From a virus, in the IMG/VR virus record IMGVR_UViG_3300022744_000068, positions 1-37,932 of that record: DNA of 37,932 nt; one strand, 5' to 3'. The notes below the pieces were generated by a model. It saw nothing but the letters and a program-made list of their open reading frames with translations, ran no database searches and was not told the DNA's origin. Below are positions 24,581-32,173 of the stretch, piece by piece. Both the position numbers and the translations under genes were made by a program. Each line of letters opens with the position of its first letter. Within the stretch, counting starts at the first letter, position 1.

Positions 24581-27500
24581 ATGGCGGTGGCGAGCGCGAT
24601 CAACGGGCAGATTCTTCCCGGCAAACCAGCAACAGCGCTACCGCTGCTCGCCCCTGCGGTAGCGCGCTATCCAAATCCCCTGCTCCCCGTGCTCGGGACG
24701 GGGCTTCTCAAGTCGACGATCACCAATGCCCCTGCGCTCCACGCGGCGGGAACCATCGCGTATGGGTCTACCAGCGTCGCCGCTCCGTATCCGGTGCTCA
24801 CGTCTGGCGACAAGCTACTGCTGACCGTTGGCACCAAGCCGAACACGGCCACCATCTCGACGCCATCTGGGTGGACCCTTGTGGGGACCTACTCCGGTGG
24901 AGCAGGCACGACTGGTGCGAACACTGGCCCCACGACGATCGCTGTATTCGAGAAGCTGGCAACGGGCTCCGAGAGCGGCACGGTCACGGTATCGATCACC
25001 TCTGGCAACAGCTCTTGGGCGCAGATCACCTCGTGGATGCTCCCGCCCGGGTGTGACTCGTGGTACTCCGCAACTGCGGCGGGCAATGCCGACACAACCA
25101 CGGGGGCTGCGTGGTCTGTCACGTGCGACGGCAACCCAGGTTTGCAGCCCAATGACACTGTCTACGTCGCGAGCTGCACTCCCACGAACGTGGCCGCGGG
25201 CAGCCAGTTTTCTGCCGAGTCGGTGAGCGTAACGGGGGTAACGGGGTGGGGATCGTTCACCGAGATTTCGGAGCCTAACTCAGCAACGGGCAACCGCGTC
25301 GCGGGCTTCACGTTCTACGGATCGGTGACAGCTGGCACTGGCGCCGGCCTCCCCGTCGTCGCGGCAACGGCAAGCGGCACGACGACCAACGTGTCTGGCC
25401 CGTCCATCATGGTCAGGCTGCGGGCGTACTCATCTGCCGACAGCTTCCAGATTGCGCCGTGGGTGCACACGACCACCAACTACGGCCGTTCCTCGAGCTA
25501 CATGACATCCGAGGTCGGCGTCTTCAAAGACGTTACGACCGGGCAGCTTGTGTTCGGAGCGATCGACGCGAGCGTCACAAACGGCTTGCGCCTGTGGACT
25601 TCCGCAGACAACGGCAAGACTTGGTCAGGCCCGATCGGGACGGATACGAGCCTTTCGACCTACAGCTTTCGATCTCTCACGCAGTCTTCGGATGGGTACA
25701 TCCACTGCCTCTTGCTCGGCGCTGGCGGCGCACCCTACACGTACGCTCGACTCAGCCCGTCTTACACGAGCGGAGCGCTGACCGGATACTCCGTTTCAGC
25801 GACCTACACGATCGGCACGGGCTCGGAGACAGGCGAGCTAAAAGGCGCGATCCAGGTCATCAAGGACCAGTCTGGAACCGAGTGCCTTTTTTTCTGCGGC
25901 AACACGCCCAACGCAGGGGGCACTGGCATCTTCACGTTTTGCCAGAAGACACTCACGACAACGCCAGCGGCAGGAACCGACTGGACGAAGCTAGATGGCA
26001 CATCGGGCATCACGAGCATTGAAGACCGCGCCACGGCTGGCCTGAACAACCACGAGCAAGACTGCGTCTTCGGACAGATTCCGTCGACACAGGTTATCTG
26101 GGTGGCCACGTCGCGCGTGCCAATGGAGCACGTGATCGACAGCTTCACGCTGAATCGGTTCAAGCTCACTCCGACCGGCGCGCACACCTGGTCCGTGGGA
26201 TCTGCCGTCGTCGGCGTCGCCTCAGCACACGCGATGTGCATGGCGCAAGCGAACGACAAGCTCTTTCTCCTCGCCAACTACGTGAACACGGATACCGTGG
26301 CAGACCCACTCGGCGCCACGGGTCTCAGCGTCGACTTGATCGACAGCAGCGACACGTACACGCGCGCCTACCTGACGAATTCGGCGGCGTGGATCGATCA
26401 CCCGCACACGCAGGCCGCCATCTCGTGCAGCGGCGACGGCAGCAAAGTCTACGTGGTCACGGAGACGTGGGAAGACCCTTACTCATACTGCGTTTTCTCG
26501 GCGTGGAACGGCTCGACGTGGGTAAACCACCAAGCAGAGCCGCAAGTCTTCTCGTTCAATGGTCCGTTCGGATTCAAGCGATCCGTTGGCTGGGATAACG
26601 GCCTATGCCTACTCAGGCCGGACCTCGTCGATATAAGCCCGTGGACCGCGACCTTTTACCTCGTCCCATCTGCCGCTGCCTCCAGTGCGGTCGCGGGCAC
26701 CGCCTCGGGCGTAGGCACTGCCTCTGCGACAGTTGCTGCCACAGGCGTCATCGCTGGTTCGAGTGCAGGCGTAGGAACGCCTTCCGCTACGGTTCTCGGC
26801 GCTGTTGACGTGGCCGGCTCAAGCGCTGGAGTAGGTTCCGCATCGGCAAACGCGGTTGGCACCAGCGCGATTGCAGGCACCAGCGCGGGAGTCGGGGCGG
26901 CGTCCGCCACGCTCGCTGGCACGGGCGCCATTGCTGGCACGAGCGCCGGCGTGGGCACGGGCACGGACACGCTTGCGGGCACGGGAGCTCTAGCGGGCTC
27001 GTGCGCTGGCGTGGGCAGCGCCACGTGCACGGCTGGTGTCTTGGCGCAGTTCGCCGGAACCTCGGCAGGCACGGGCAGCGCCACGGGCACGGGCGTCGCC
27101 ACGTTCCCAGCTTCAGGCACATCGGCAGGCGTGGGCACTGCGGCGGCGACGGCAGCTGGCACAGGGACCATCGCGGGCACCATCGCGGGCACTGGCACGG
27201 CCTCGACCACCTTGGCTGGCAATGTGCCGGTGGCCGGGACTTCGGCCGGCGTAGGCACCCCCACGGGCACGCTTGCGGGGTCTGGCGCGCTGGCCGGAAG
27301 CTCGCCCGGTGTCGGTACCGCCACGGGCACGGCAGCGGGCAGGGGCGCTGTGGCTGGCACCAGCGCGGGCGTTGCCACGGCCCAGGCCGGCATCTTCGAT
27401 CACTCGTCGTCGTCGGGCACCGCGGCGGGCGTGGGCACGGCCAGCGCCACGCTCACGGCCCAGGGAGCGCTCGCGGGCAGCTCGGGGGGAACGGGCACGC

Positions 27501-27856
27501 CCACGGCGGCGATGACCGGGCTGGCCCCCCTCGCGGGCGCTTGCACTGGCACAGGGACGGCGACGACCACCGCTCAGCTACGCGTGGCTGTGTCCGGCGC
27601 GGCGGCGGGCATCGGGGCCGCGTCGGCTTCTCCGACTGCATCCGTGGGCGTCTCGGGGGCGGCGGCGGGCTCGAGCTCGGCCGGCATCACAGTCGGCAGC
27701 GGCCTTCTTCCGGCGGACTGGGCGAGCTACCCAATCACGTGGGTGGGCTCCGAGGTCCAGGGCACGGCCTACGTGGGCGGCTCGGACACTGAGCAGGGCC
27801 CCGCCTACGTGGGCGCATCCGAGGCCGAGCAGGCGACAGCGTACGTGGGCGGATGA
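24581..27856 (+). CDS. large tail fibre/adhesin with Asp-box domain and 20-residue repeats
   Basis: A 1091-residue protein. Residues about 40-285 are a beta-sandwich-like region (STPSGWTLVGTYSGG, GTVTVSITSG). Residues about 300-690 include an Asp-box SADNGKTW at 341-348, as in sialidase-type beta-propellers. Residues 705-1024 are sixteen 20-residue repeats (consensus AGTSAGVGTASATLAGTGAI). The last 40 residues hold three degenerate 12-residue repeats around TAYVGGS(D/E). It is probably a host-recognition or glycan-binding fibre. A single Asp-box does not prove an enzyme. ATG at 24581 has GGAG upstream. The small-residue repeats may be a spacer that can change length. Confidence 0.68.
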   Translation: MAVASAINGQILPGKPATALPLLAPAVARYPNPLLPVLGTGLLKSTITNAPALHAAGTIAYGSTSVAAPYPVLTSGDKLLLTVGTKPNTATISTPSGWTLVGTYSGGAGTTGANTGPTTIAVFEKLATGSESGTVTVSITSGNSSWAQITSWMLPPGCDSWYSATAAGNADTTTGAAWSVTCDGNPGLQPNDTVYVASCTPTNVAAGSQFSAESVSVTGVTGWGSFTEISEPNSATGNRVAGFTFYGSVTAGTGAGLPVVAATASGTTTNVSGPSIMVRLRAYSSADSFQIAPWVHTTTNYGRSSSYMTSEVGVFKDVTTGQLVFGAIDASVTNGLRLWTSADNGKTWSGPIGTDTSLSTYSFRSLTQSSDGYIHCLLLGAGGAPYTYARLSPSYTSGALTGYSVSATYTIGTGSETGELKGAIQVIKDQSGTECLFFCGNTPNAGGTGIFTFCQKTLTTTPAAGTDWTKLDGTSGITSIEDRATAGLNNHEQDCVFGQIPSTQVIWVATSRVPMEHVIDSFTLNRFKLTPTGAHTWSVGSAVVGVASAHAMCMAQANDKLFLLANYVNTDTVADPLGATGLSVDLIDSSDTYTRAYLTNSAAWIDHPHTQAAISCSGDGSKVYVVTETWEDPYSYCVFSAWNGSTWVNHQAEPQVFSFNGPFGFKRSVGWDNGLCLLRPDLVDISPWTATFYLVPSAAASSAVAGTASGVGTASATVAATGVIAGSSAGVGTPSATVLGAVDVAGSSAGVGSASANAVGTSAIAGTSAGVGAASATLAGTGAIAGTSAGVGTGTDTLAGTGALAGSCAGVGSATCTAGVLAQFAGTSAGTGSATGTGVATFPASGTSAGVGTAAATAAGTGTIAGTIAGTGTASTTLAGNVPVAGTSAGVGTPTGTLAGSGALAGSSPGVGTATGTAAGRGAVAGTSAGVATAQAGIFDHSSSSGTAAGVGTASATLTAQGALAGSSGGTGTPTAAMTGLAPLAGACTGTGTATTTAQLRVAVSGAAAGIGAASASPTASVGVSGAAAGSSSAGITVGSGLLPADWASYPITWVGSEVQGTAYVGGSDTEQGPAYVGASEAEQATAYVGG
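26693..27652 (+). repeat. sixteen in-frame 60-base tandem repeats
   Basis: The repeat unit is exactly 60 bases (20 codons) for sixteen copies with no length change, and a partial seventeenth copy follows to about 27703. Copies share the core GTSAGVGTASAT but have diverged at the DNA level, so the array is old or selected for the protein pattern. The strict 20-residue register suggests each repeat forms one turn or rung of a fibre. Confidence 0.85.
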
Positions 27857-27873
27857 CGCCCAGGAGAGAACAC

Positions 27874-28380
27874 GTGAACCGTCAACGCATTGCCCGTGTA
27901 GCCATGGCCCTGCTCGCGCTGGCCGCCCTGCTCTGGCCCGCCTTGCTCCTGGCCAGCTGCGCCACCTTCAACGCCCGCACCGGCACCGGCACCCCCGTGG
28001 ACGTGGTGGCCGCGCTCGAGCAGGGGTGGCACGCCGCCGGCCTCCCGTCGCTGGCCGGCTGCCACCTGCGCGAGGCCACGGTCTACCAGGCCACCGACGC
28101 GCAAGAATTCGCGGTGCGGTGTGGCGCCCCGGTGGCCCACGCCGCGAGCTGCCTGACCACCGACAACGTGCAGCGCGGCCTACGGGTGGACGGCTTCCCC
28201 GTGGCGGTGCTGCGGCCGGGCCTGGACGACGTGCAGGGGGCGACGCTGCACGAGCTTATCCACTGGGCGGAACAGTGCGCGCTGGGCACGCCCGACGCGG
28301 GCCACCGTAACCCGCGCGTGTGGTCGGCCGGGGGTGGACGGGAGAGCGCTCAGGGGCGGGCGGCGGCGCTTCTCAGGTAG
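27874..28380 (+). CDS. predicted lipoprotein with HExxH metallopeptidase motif
   Basis: A 168-residue protein. I chose the GTG at 27874 because AGGAG lies at 27862-27866, seven bases upstream; the ATG at 27853 would add seven residues. A signal sequence with LLLASC gives a lipobox Cys29. The domain holds HELIH at 126-130, followed by WAEQCALGT and a His144 (GHRNP) as a possible third ligand. Cysteines at 63, 83, 93 and 135 could make disulfides outside the cytoplasm. It is the last gene of the rightward transcript, three bases from the end of the opposing operon. Predicted role: zinc protease at the outer or inner membrane, perhaps superinfection exclusion or lysis. Not a metzincin: the spacing to the third ligand differs. 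Confidence 0.65.
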   Translation: MNRQRIARVAMALLALAALLWPALLLASCATFNARTGTGTPVDVVAALEQGWHAAGLPSLAGCHLREATVYQATDAQEFAVRCGAPVAHAASCLTTDNVQRGLRVDGFPVAVLRPGLDDVQGATLHELIHWAEQCALGTPDAGHRNPRVWSAGGGRESAQGRAAALLR

Positions 28381-28383
28381 CGG

Positions 28384-28680
28384 TCAGCGTCCGCCGCGGC
28401 GCACTTCGGCTAGCGCTTCGGCCAGCGCGCCGACAGAGATCCACAACTCGACCTTTTGGCGGTCTGTTCCGCCGTTCTCGTCGACCTGGAACGACTCGCC
28501 GTAATCGCCGAATTCTTTGATCAGCGCAAACGCGCGGCGCCTGTCTTCGGGGGTCACCCCGGGAAGCTCGGCGGCCCGCAAGCGCTTCACCTCGTCGAGC
28601 AGGCGCACTGTGCGATCGGGAAGGTGCTCGCGCATAGTGTCGAGCCTCTCGATCTCGTCGTCGCTCATTCGTTCGGTCAT
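28384..28680 (-). CDS. small acidic helical protein, unknown
   Basis: A 98-residue protein at the promoter-distal end of the leftward operon, after the integrase. It is charged and mainly helical: MSDDEIERLDTMREHLPDR, then LDEVKRLRAAELPGVTPEDR. The sequence resembles small phage early proteins but I cannot name a family. The ATG at 28680 has GGGGGGAG just upstream. Its stop lies three bases from the opposing lipoprotein gene; no clear hairpin terminator is seen between the two. Confidence 0.65.
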   Translation of the reverse strand: MTERMSDDEIERLDTMREHLPDRTVRLLDEVKRLRAAELPGVTPEDRRRAFALIKEFGDYGESFQVDENGGTDRQKVELWISVGALAEALAEVRRGGR

Positions 28681-28753
28681 GGCTCCCCCCTTGCGGCACT
28701 ATGCCGCGTGCTCACCGCCCGATCCAGCTCGGCCAGCGCTTCGCGCCACCGTC

Positions 28754-30241
28754 TCACCCTGAGTCAGCCCGAGCAGCCCCGCCAGCGGCGCCTTCCACAG
28801 CGGCAGCCAAGAACGCCACCGCGGCCATGGCAACGCCCGGCTTGCCCAGCTCATCCACGAACCGCCGCGCGGCCACCTGGTCAGGCGCCAGGCGCGCTAG
28901 AACCTCGCCGGCAAGCTCTGCTACGGCGCCTTCGCTGACGGGCTTGCCGGCTTGCATGGCCCCCAAAAGCGCTGACGCACGTTCCCCAACCGTTCCCATT
29001 TCGCCGGAACTACGCGAAACCTTTCGGGACCTCGCACATTTTGAAAACCGGCGATCCGGCAACGGGTCCGCGAGTTCGATTCTCGCCTCCTCCGCTGATT
29101 CCGCGCACTTAGCGCCATCCGTACCAGTCGCCGCGCGGGGGCCTTGGGAACGATTGGGAACGAGATTGGGAACGGGTCCGAGTAGCCTCAGGTGGAGCTC
29201 CGGCCGTGTTTCCCGCGCGGCTCGGGCCAAGCCCTCGGGGCACAGGTGGGCATAGCGTCGCGTTGTCGCGCTGGTGCTGTGGCCCAGGTACTTGGCGACT
29301 TCTTCAAGCGTCCAGGCGCGGCCCCAACTGCCCGAGATGAGATGCGACGCGCAGGTGTGGCGAAGGTCGTGAAAGCGGACGTTGCGCGTGATGCCGGCGG
29401 TGGCCAGCGCGCGGCGCATGCTGGGCGTCTTGTCGCGCGTCCGCGGCTCCCCATCGCGCCCAGGGAACACGTGAGAGCGCTTCCCGCTCCTGGCTCGCTG
29501 GCGCTCCATCGCCTCCACCGCCGGCGCGAACAGGTGAAGGGTGCGCGTCTCTCCCGTCTTGGTGGACGCCCCCTTCCAGCTGTGGCGCACCGTCGCCGTG
29601 CGCCTGGGAAGGTCCACGTCGCGCCACTCGAGGCCAAAGAGCTCGCCCGCCCTCATGCCCGTGTGGATGGCCACGATCAAGGCGTCGCGCGTCTCTTCGT
29701 CATCCACGGACGCGAGCAGGCTGGCCACTTCCTCGCGGTGCAGCCACGTCCACTTGTCAGCCGACTTGGCCACCTTGGGCACGCGCACATCGCGCGCTGG
29801 GTTCCGCTCAAGCTGCCCCGACTCGCACGCGCTCTCCAGGCACACGCGCAGCAGGTTCAGCGCGTTCGCGACCGTCTGGCGGGCGGCCCCGGCTTTGATC
29901 TGGGCCGCTACCCACTGACGCACGTCCTGCGTGGTCACGTCGCGCAGAGGGCGCCCAGCGAACGCAGAGACCAGCACGCGCTTCCATGTGTGCCGGTCAC
30001 GGCCCACGCTGCGGTGGTGGCCATCGTGCTCGCGCTCGTCCAGCCAGTCAGCGCCCCAGCCGGCGACCGTCTTCCCGGTCAGCGGGGCTTGCTCGGCGAT
30101 GCGCTCGGCAAAGAGCACCAGGGCGGCATCGGCCTCGGCGTAGGTGCGGAAGGTGCCGATGGTGGTGAGCTTGCCATCGATGCGGTAGCGCGCGCGGAAG
30201 ACGTCGCCGCGAGCCTCGACTGAGCCGGTTCGTCGGGTCAT
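28754..30241 (-). CDS. int: tyrosine recombinase integrase
   Basis: A 495-residue site-specific recombinase. An N-terminal AP2-like arm-binding domain (about 5-50, GDVFRARYRIDGK) precedes a SAM-like core-binding domain (about 58-145) and the catalytic domain, with R197 (HTGMRAGE), a probable K228, H291 and R294 (HDLRH), H321 (LGHS) and nucleophile Y330 (TRRYAHL). Most relatives end soon after the Tyr. Here the frame runs on: residues 383-402 are the antisense reading of a tRNA-Ser 3' half (the attP), and 403-495 are a further helical Ala/Glu-rich domain. Integration would replace everything after about residue 402. The start overlaps the previous stop (ATGA). It promotes integration and, with an excisionase, excision. 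Confidence 0.92.
   Translation of the reverse strand: MTRRTGSVEARGDVFRARYRIDGKLTTIGTFRTYAEADAALVLFAERIAEQAPLTGKTVAGWGADWLDEREHDGHHRSVGRDRHTWKRVLVSAFAGRPLRDVTTQDVRQWVAAQIKAGAARQTVANALNLLRVCLESACESGQLERNPARDVRVPKVAKSADKWTWLHREEVASLLASVDDEETRDALIVAIHTGMRAGELFGLEWRDVDLPRRTATVRHSWKGASTKTGETRTLHLFAPAVEAMERQRARSGKRSHVFPGRDGEPRTRDKTPSMRRALATAGITRNVRFHDLRHTCASHLISGSWGRAWTLEEVAKYLGHSTSATTRRYAHLCPEGLARAARETRPELHLRLLGPVPNLVPNRSQGPRAATGTDGAKCAESAEEARIELADPLPDRRFSKCARSRKVSRSSGEMGTVGERASALLGAMQAGKPVSEGAVAELAGEVLARLAPDQVAARRFVDELGKPGVAMAAVAFLAAAVEGAAGGAARADSG
28980..28999 (-). repeat. candidate integrase arm-type sites, left of attP
   Basis: On the minus strand this region reads two near copies of the motif TTGGGAACG: one of eight of nine bases (ATGGGAACG at 28991-28999) and one with an extra G (TTGGGGAACG at 28980-28989). 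They lie about 40-60 bases from the attP core, in the opposite orientation to the copies on the other side. Confidence 0.5.
29038..29094 (+). other. attP: attP: 3' half of a tRNA-Ser(UGA) gene
   Basis: The plus strand carries a tRNA 3' half. It has an anticodon loop with UGA and the 3' stem (TTTTGAAAACCGG, 29039-29051), a variable arm GATCCG-GCAA-CGGGTC (29053-29068, six pairs), a T arm GCGAG-TTCGATT-CTCGC (29070-29086), acceptor strand CTCCTCC (29087-29093) and discriminator G. The 5' half is absent: upstream bases do not pair with the anticodon stem. Long-variable-arm type plus UGA indicate tRNA-Ser. The match begins in the anticodon loop, a usual crossover place for tyrosine integrases. 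This is a phage attP that rebuilds the host tRNA on integration. It lies inside the integrase reading frame. Confidence 0.85.
29144..29174 (+). repeat. candidate integrase arm-type sites, right of attP
   Basis: Three exact direct copies of TTGGGAACG at 29144-29152, 29154-29162 and 29166-29174, with spacings of 10 and 12 bases (about one helical turn). They lie 50-80 bases from the attP core and inside the integrase coding sequence, where they encode PVPNLVPNRS-like sequence. The related inverted copies on the left suggest arm sites for the integrase N-terminal domain. Confidence 0.6.
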
Positions 30242-30411
30242 GGGCGCGCTTTGGAGAGCTTCCGCTCGACCAGTTCGTAGGCTTCGATTCGGCAGCCTTC
30301 CTCATGCAGCGGAAGTTCTCGGACGGCGTCGGCCCGGTAAACGTACGTTTTGAGTGGCGTCCCCTCGGCTGCCACAACGGCGTAAATGCGCTTTTTTGCC
30401 TTCTGCGTCAT
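30238..30411 (-). CDS. small basic protein, excisionase candidate
   Basis: A 57-residue protein translated just before the integrase; its stop overlaps the integrase start (ATGA). The ATG at 30411 is preferred to a longer frame, which would run into the gene before it. It has a basic N-terminus (MTQKAKKRIYAVVAAEGT) and a helical, charged remainder (ADAVRELPLHEEGCRIEAYE). Small genes coupled to integrase are often recombination directionality factors, but no winged-helix signature is clear, so this is context only. Confidence 0.6.
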   Translation of the reverse strand: MTQKAKKRIYAVVAAEGTPLKTYVYRADAVRELPLHEEGCRIEAYELVERKLSKARP

Positions 30412-30430
30412 CGGAATGGCCTCCGGCGTA

Positions 30431-30649
30431 CTACCGCCGCCCCACACGAGCAAGCGCACGGTCCACGGACGCGGCAACGATAGGCGTGACCGTGATGGGC
30501 TTGTCGAGCGTCAAACGGCGCTGGCGCTGGGCCCGCGTCTCGCCCTTGCGCGCACGCTTTCCGGCGAGCTCCTGCACGAGGCGCGTTTGCGCGTTCGTGT
30601 TCGCCTCGATGGCGGCGATCAGGCGCTCGAACTGCTCGGCGTCAGTCAT
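30431..30649 (-). CDS. small Arg-rich protein
   Basis: A 72-residue protein with a helical N-terminal half (EQFERLIAAIEANTNAQTRL) and a strongly basic middle (GKRARKGETRAQRQRRL) that could bind nucleic acid. The ATG at 30649 lies eight bases inside the previous gene. The C-terminus VTPIVAASVDRALARVGRR is moderately hydrophobic. I do not recognise a family. A role with the integrase or in host takeover is possible. Confidence 0.6.
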   Translation of the reverse strand: MTDAEQFERLIAAIEANTNAQTRLVQELAGKRARKGETRAQRQRRLTLDKPITVTPIVAASVDRALARVGRR

Positions 30650-31265
30650 TGGCCGGCTCACTTGGCACTTCGACCTCTCCGCAGTAAACACCGAAACGCT
30701 CAAGAATCGCGGGGTCAGCATCCCGAGATGATGCGTTTGTGACCATGACTCCCTTGGATGACCGCGCGTTGAGCGTTGGCCTGAGAAGGCGAATGAAAGC
30801 GCCCTCGACGCCAACCGGAACCGGCACGGGGACAATCGACGGTAGATGACGTCCGTCGCGTCGCTGAACAAGGTGCTGGTAAATCCACTCTTTGGCTTCG
30901 GCCAGTCGGAACCGAACAGATCCGTCTACCGCGTAGCAAGGCATGTATCGTTGCTCTAGATCGGCGATGCGGGCCTGCGCCTGGGCGAGCTCGCGCTCGA
31001 ACTTCGCGCGGATGCCGTCGACGACGGGCTGCGCGATGTCCGCTTGCTCCTGAGCGACGCGTGCGAGGCCGTCCTTCAAGCGGGCATTCTCTTTGGTCGT
31101 GGCCGCGTTGCTCGCAAGCGCCTTCTGCAACGCCTGCGTGAGCGCGTGGATGTTCGCGGCCTGGTTCTGGCGCTTCTCCTCGGACTGCGCGAGCAGCCCT
31201 TCGAGCACGGCCGCGCTCTTCGGCTTGGTGTCGTCGACGCGGGGGATGGGGGCAAGCATGGTCAT
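30642..31265 (-). CDS. coiled-coil early protein, unknown
   Basis: A 207-residue protein. Residues about 25-105 are a long charged coiled coil (EEKRQNQAANIHALTQALQK; QAQARIADLEQRY). The C-terminal domain has MPCYAVDGSVRFRLAEAKEW and YQHLVQRRDG. The start at 31265 overlaps the previous stop by four bases. A dimeric architecture with a separate C-terminal domain suggests an adaptor or DNA-associated protein. Nothing identifies its partner. Lying in the recombination operon, it may serve replication or recombination. Confidence 0.65.
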   Translation of the reverse strand: MTMLAPIPRVDDTKPKSAAVLEGLLAQSEEKRQNQAANIHALTQALQKALASNAATTKENARLKDGLARVAQEQADIAQPVVDGIRAKFERELAQAQARIADLEQRYMPCYAVDGSVRFRLAEAKEWIYQHLVQRRDGRHLPSIVPVPVPVGVEGAFIRLLRPTLNARSSKGVMVTNASSRDADPAILERFGVYCGEVEVPSEPAND

Positions 31266-31543
31266 TTGCGGCCTGCCCTGCGCAGCTCCTTCAGACGGGC
31301 GCGCGACATTTGGTAGTCCTGCAATGTCTCACCGATGCTGCGAGCCGCAAGACCCGCCCTGCGGTCAGACTCTTTCGCGGCCAGAAACTCGCGACGCTTG
31401 CGCCGAATCGACTTGGTTTCGGGCTTCAAGCCCTTGGCCGCGCGCGCAGCATCGCGCTTCTTCCGGCGCGTCTCTCCGCTGCGCGTTCCGTTCTTCGAGC
31501 CGACGCTCGTTCCCTCTTCGACGTTCGAGCCTTCTTTACGCAT
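31262..31543 (-). CDS. small highly basic protein
   Basis: A 93-residue protein dominated by Arg and Lys (ETRRKKRDAARAAKGLKPET, then KSIRRKRREFLAAKESDRRA), likely to bind nucleic acid. I chose the ATG at 31543, six bases after a GAGGAG ribosome site (31550-31555); another ATG at 31549 abuts that site. The 69 bases upstream to the SSB-like gene hold no gene. It may aid recombination or replication as a DNA-binding helper, but no family is recognised. Confidence 0.6.
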   Translation of the reverse strand: MRKEGSNVEEGTSVGSKNGTRSGETRRKKRDAARAAKGLKPETKSIRRKRREFLAAKESDRRAGLAARSIGETLQDYQMSRARLKELRRAGRK

Positions 31544-31612
31544 GTCCATCTCCTCAGCGCACCTGCGCTCCATGGAACCGCCCACCGTGCTGGGCAGCTC
31601 GAGCAACGCACG

Positions 31613-32173
31613 TCACCAGTTCATCTGGTCTTCATCGTTGGACAGCGGCGCGTCGTCGACGGGCGGCTCGGCCTGGGCCGGGCGCGTGTTCGTCCGCTGC
31701 TGCGCGGGCCCTGCTGCAGGCTGGCGCTGCTGGGGCCGCTGCTGCGCAGGCTTGGCCGCTGCGCCACCGTACAGCGCGCGCATGCGCTTGGCGAAGTCCA
31801 TCGCCTCGGCGTCGTCCATTTGCTTTTTCATGGCCACGCCGATGCGGTTCACGAACGTGGGGCGCCAGTAACCCTCGCCACCGTCCTTCGGCGTATCCCA
31901 CTCGAGCGTCTGCTCGTACTCGGTCTCGCCCAGGCCCGGGAGCTGCTTGCGCGAGAACGCGGCCCAATCCTCGTTCCACCCCATCGTCTTGAGCGCTTCG
32001 ATGGTGCGCTCGCCGGCCTTGTCGGTGAAATAGCCATACCAGGAGTAAAACCCGGCGTGCTCGCCCTCGATGACCTCGATGCGCACGCCCACCTGCTCAG
32101 TGCCGCTGTTGGCGAAACCGAACGCCTCGGTGTTCGGAACGGCGCGCGCTTTAACTCTGATCGCTTTGCTCAC
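31613..32173 (-). CDS. SSB-like / DUF669-type ssDNA-binding protein candidate
   Basis: A 186-residue protein. Residues 1-125 are beta-rich with aromatics (GFYSWYGYFTDKAGERTIEA; TMGWNEDWAAF; GYWRPTFVNRIG). Residues about 135-170 are a Gln/Pro/Ala-rich linker, and the C-terminus is acidic and ends in an aromatic residue (DDAPLSNDEDQMNW), as in SSB tails that recruit partners. DUF669-type phage proteins sit beside Sak4/AAA ATPases in the same way. Its start overlaps the Sak4 stop. It probably binds ssDNA for the recombinase and nuclease encoded just upstream in the operon. Confidence 0.65.
   Translation of the reverse strand: MSKAIRVKARAVPNTEAFGFANSGTEQVGVRIEVIEGEHAGFYSWYGYFTDKAGERTIEALKTMGWNEDWAAFSRKQLPGLGETEYEQTLEWDTPKDGGEGYWRPTFVNRIGVAMKKQMDDAEAMDFAKRMRALYGGAAAKPAQQRPQQRQPAAGPAQQRTNTRPAQAEPPVDDAPLSNDEDQMNW

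Noticed and set aside
26693-27652. CRISPR array from the 60-base periodicity
   Set aside because: The repeat is in frame and codes for protein, and there is no split into constant repeats and unique spacers.
29038-29094. A functional tRNA-Ser gene
   Set aside because: Only the 3' half is present. The bases upstream do not pair with the anticodon stem or acceptor strand, so it is an attachment site and not a tRNA gene.
29192-30223. 343-residue plus-strand frame opposite the integrase
   Set aside because: Antisense of a gene with all catalytic residues of a tyrosine recombinase.
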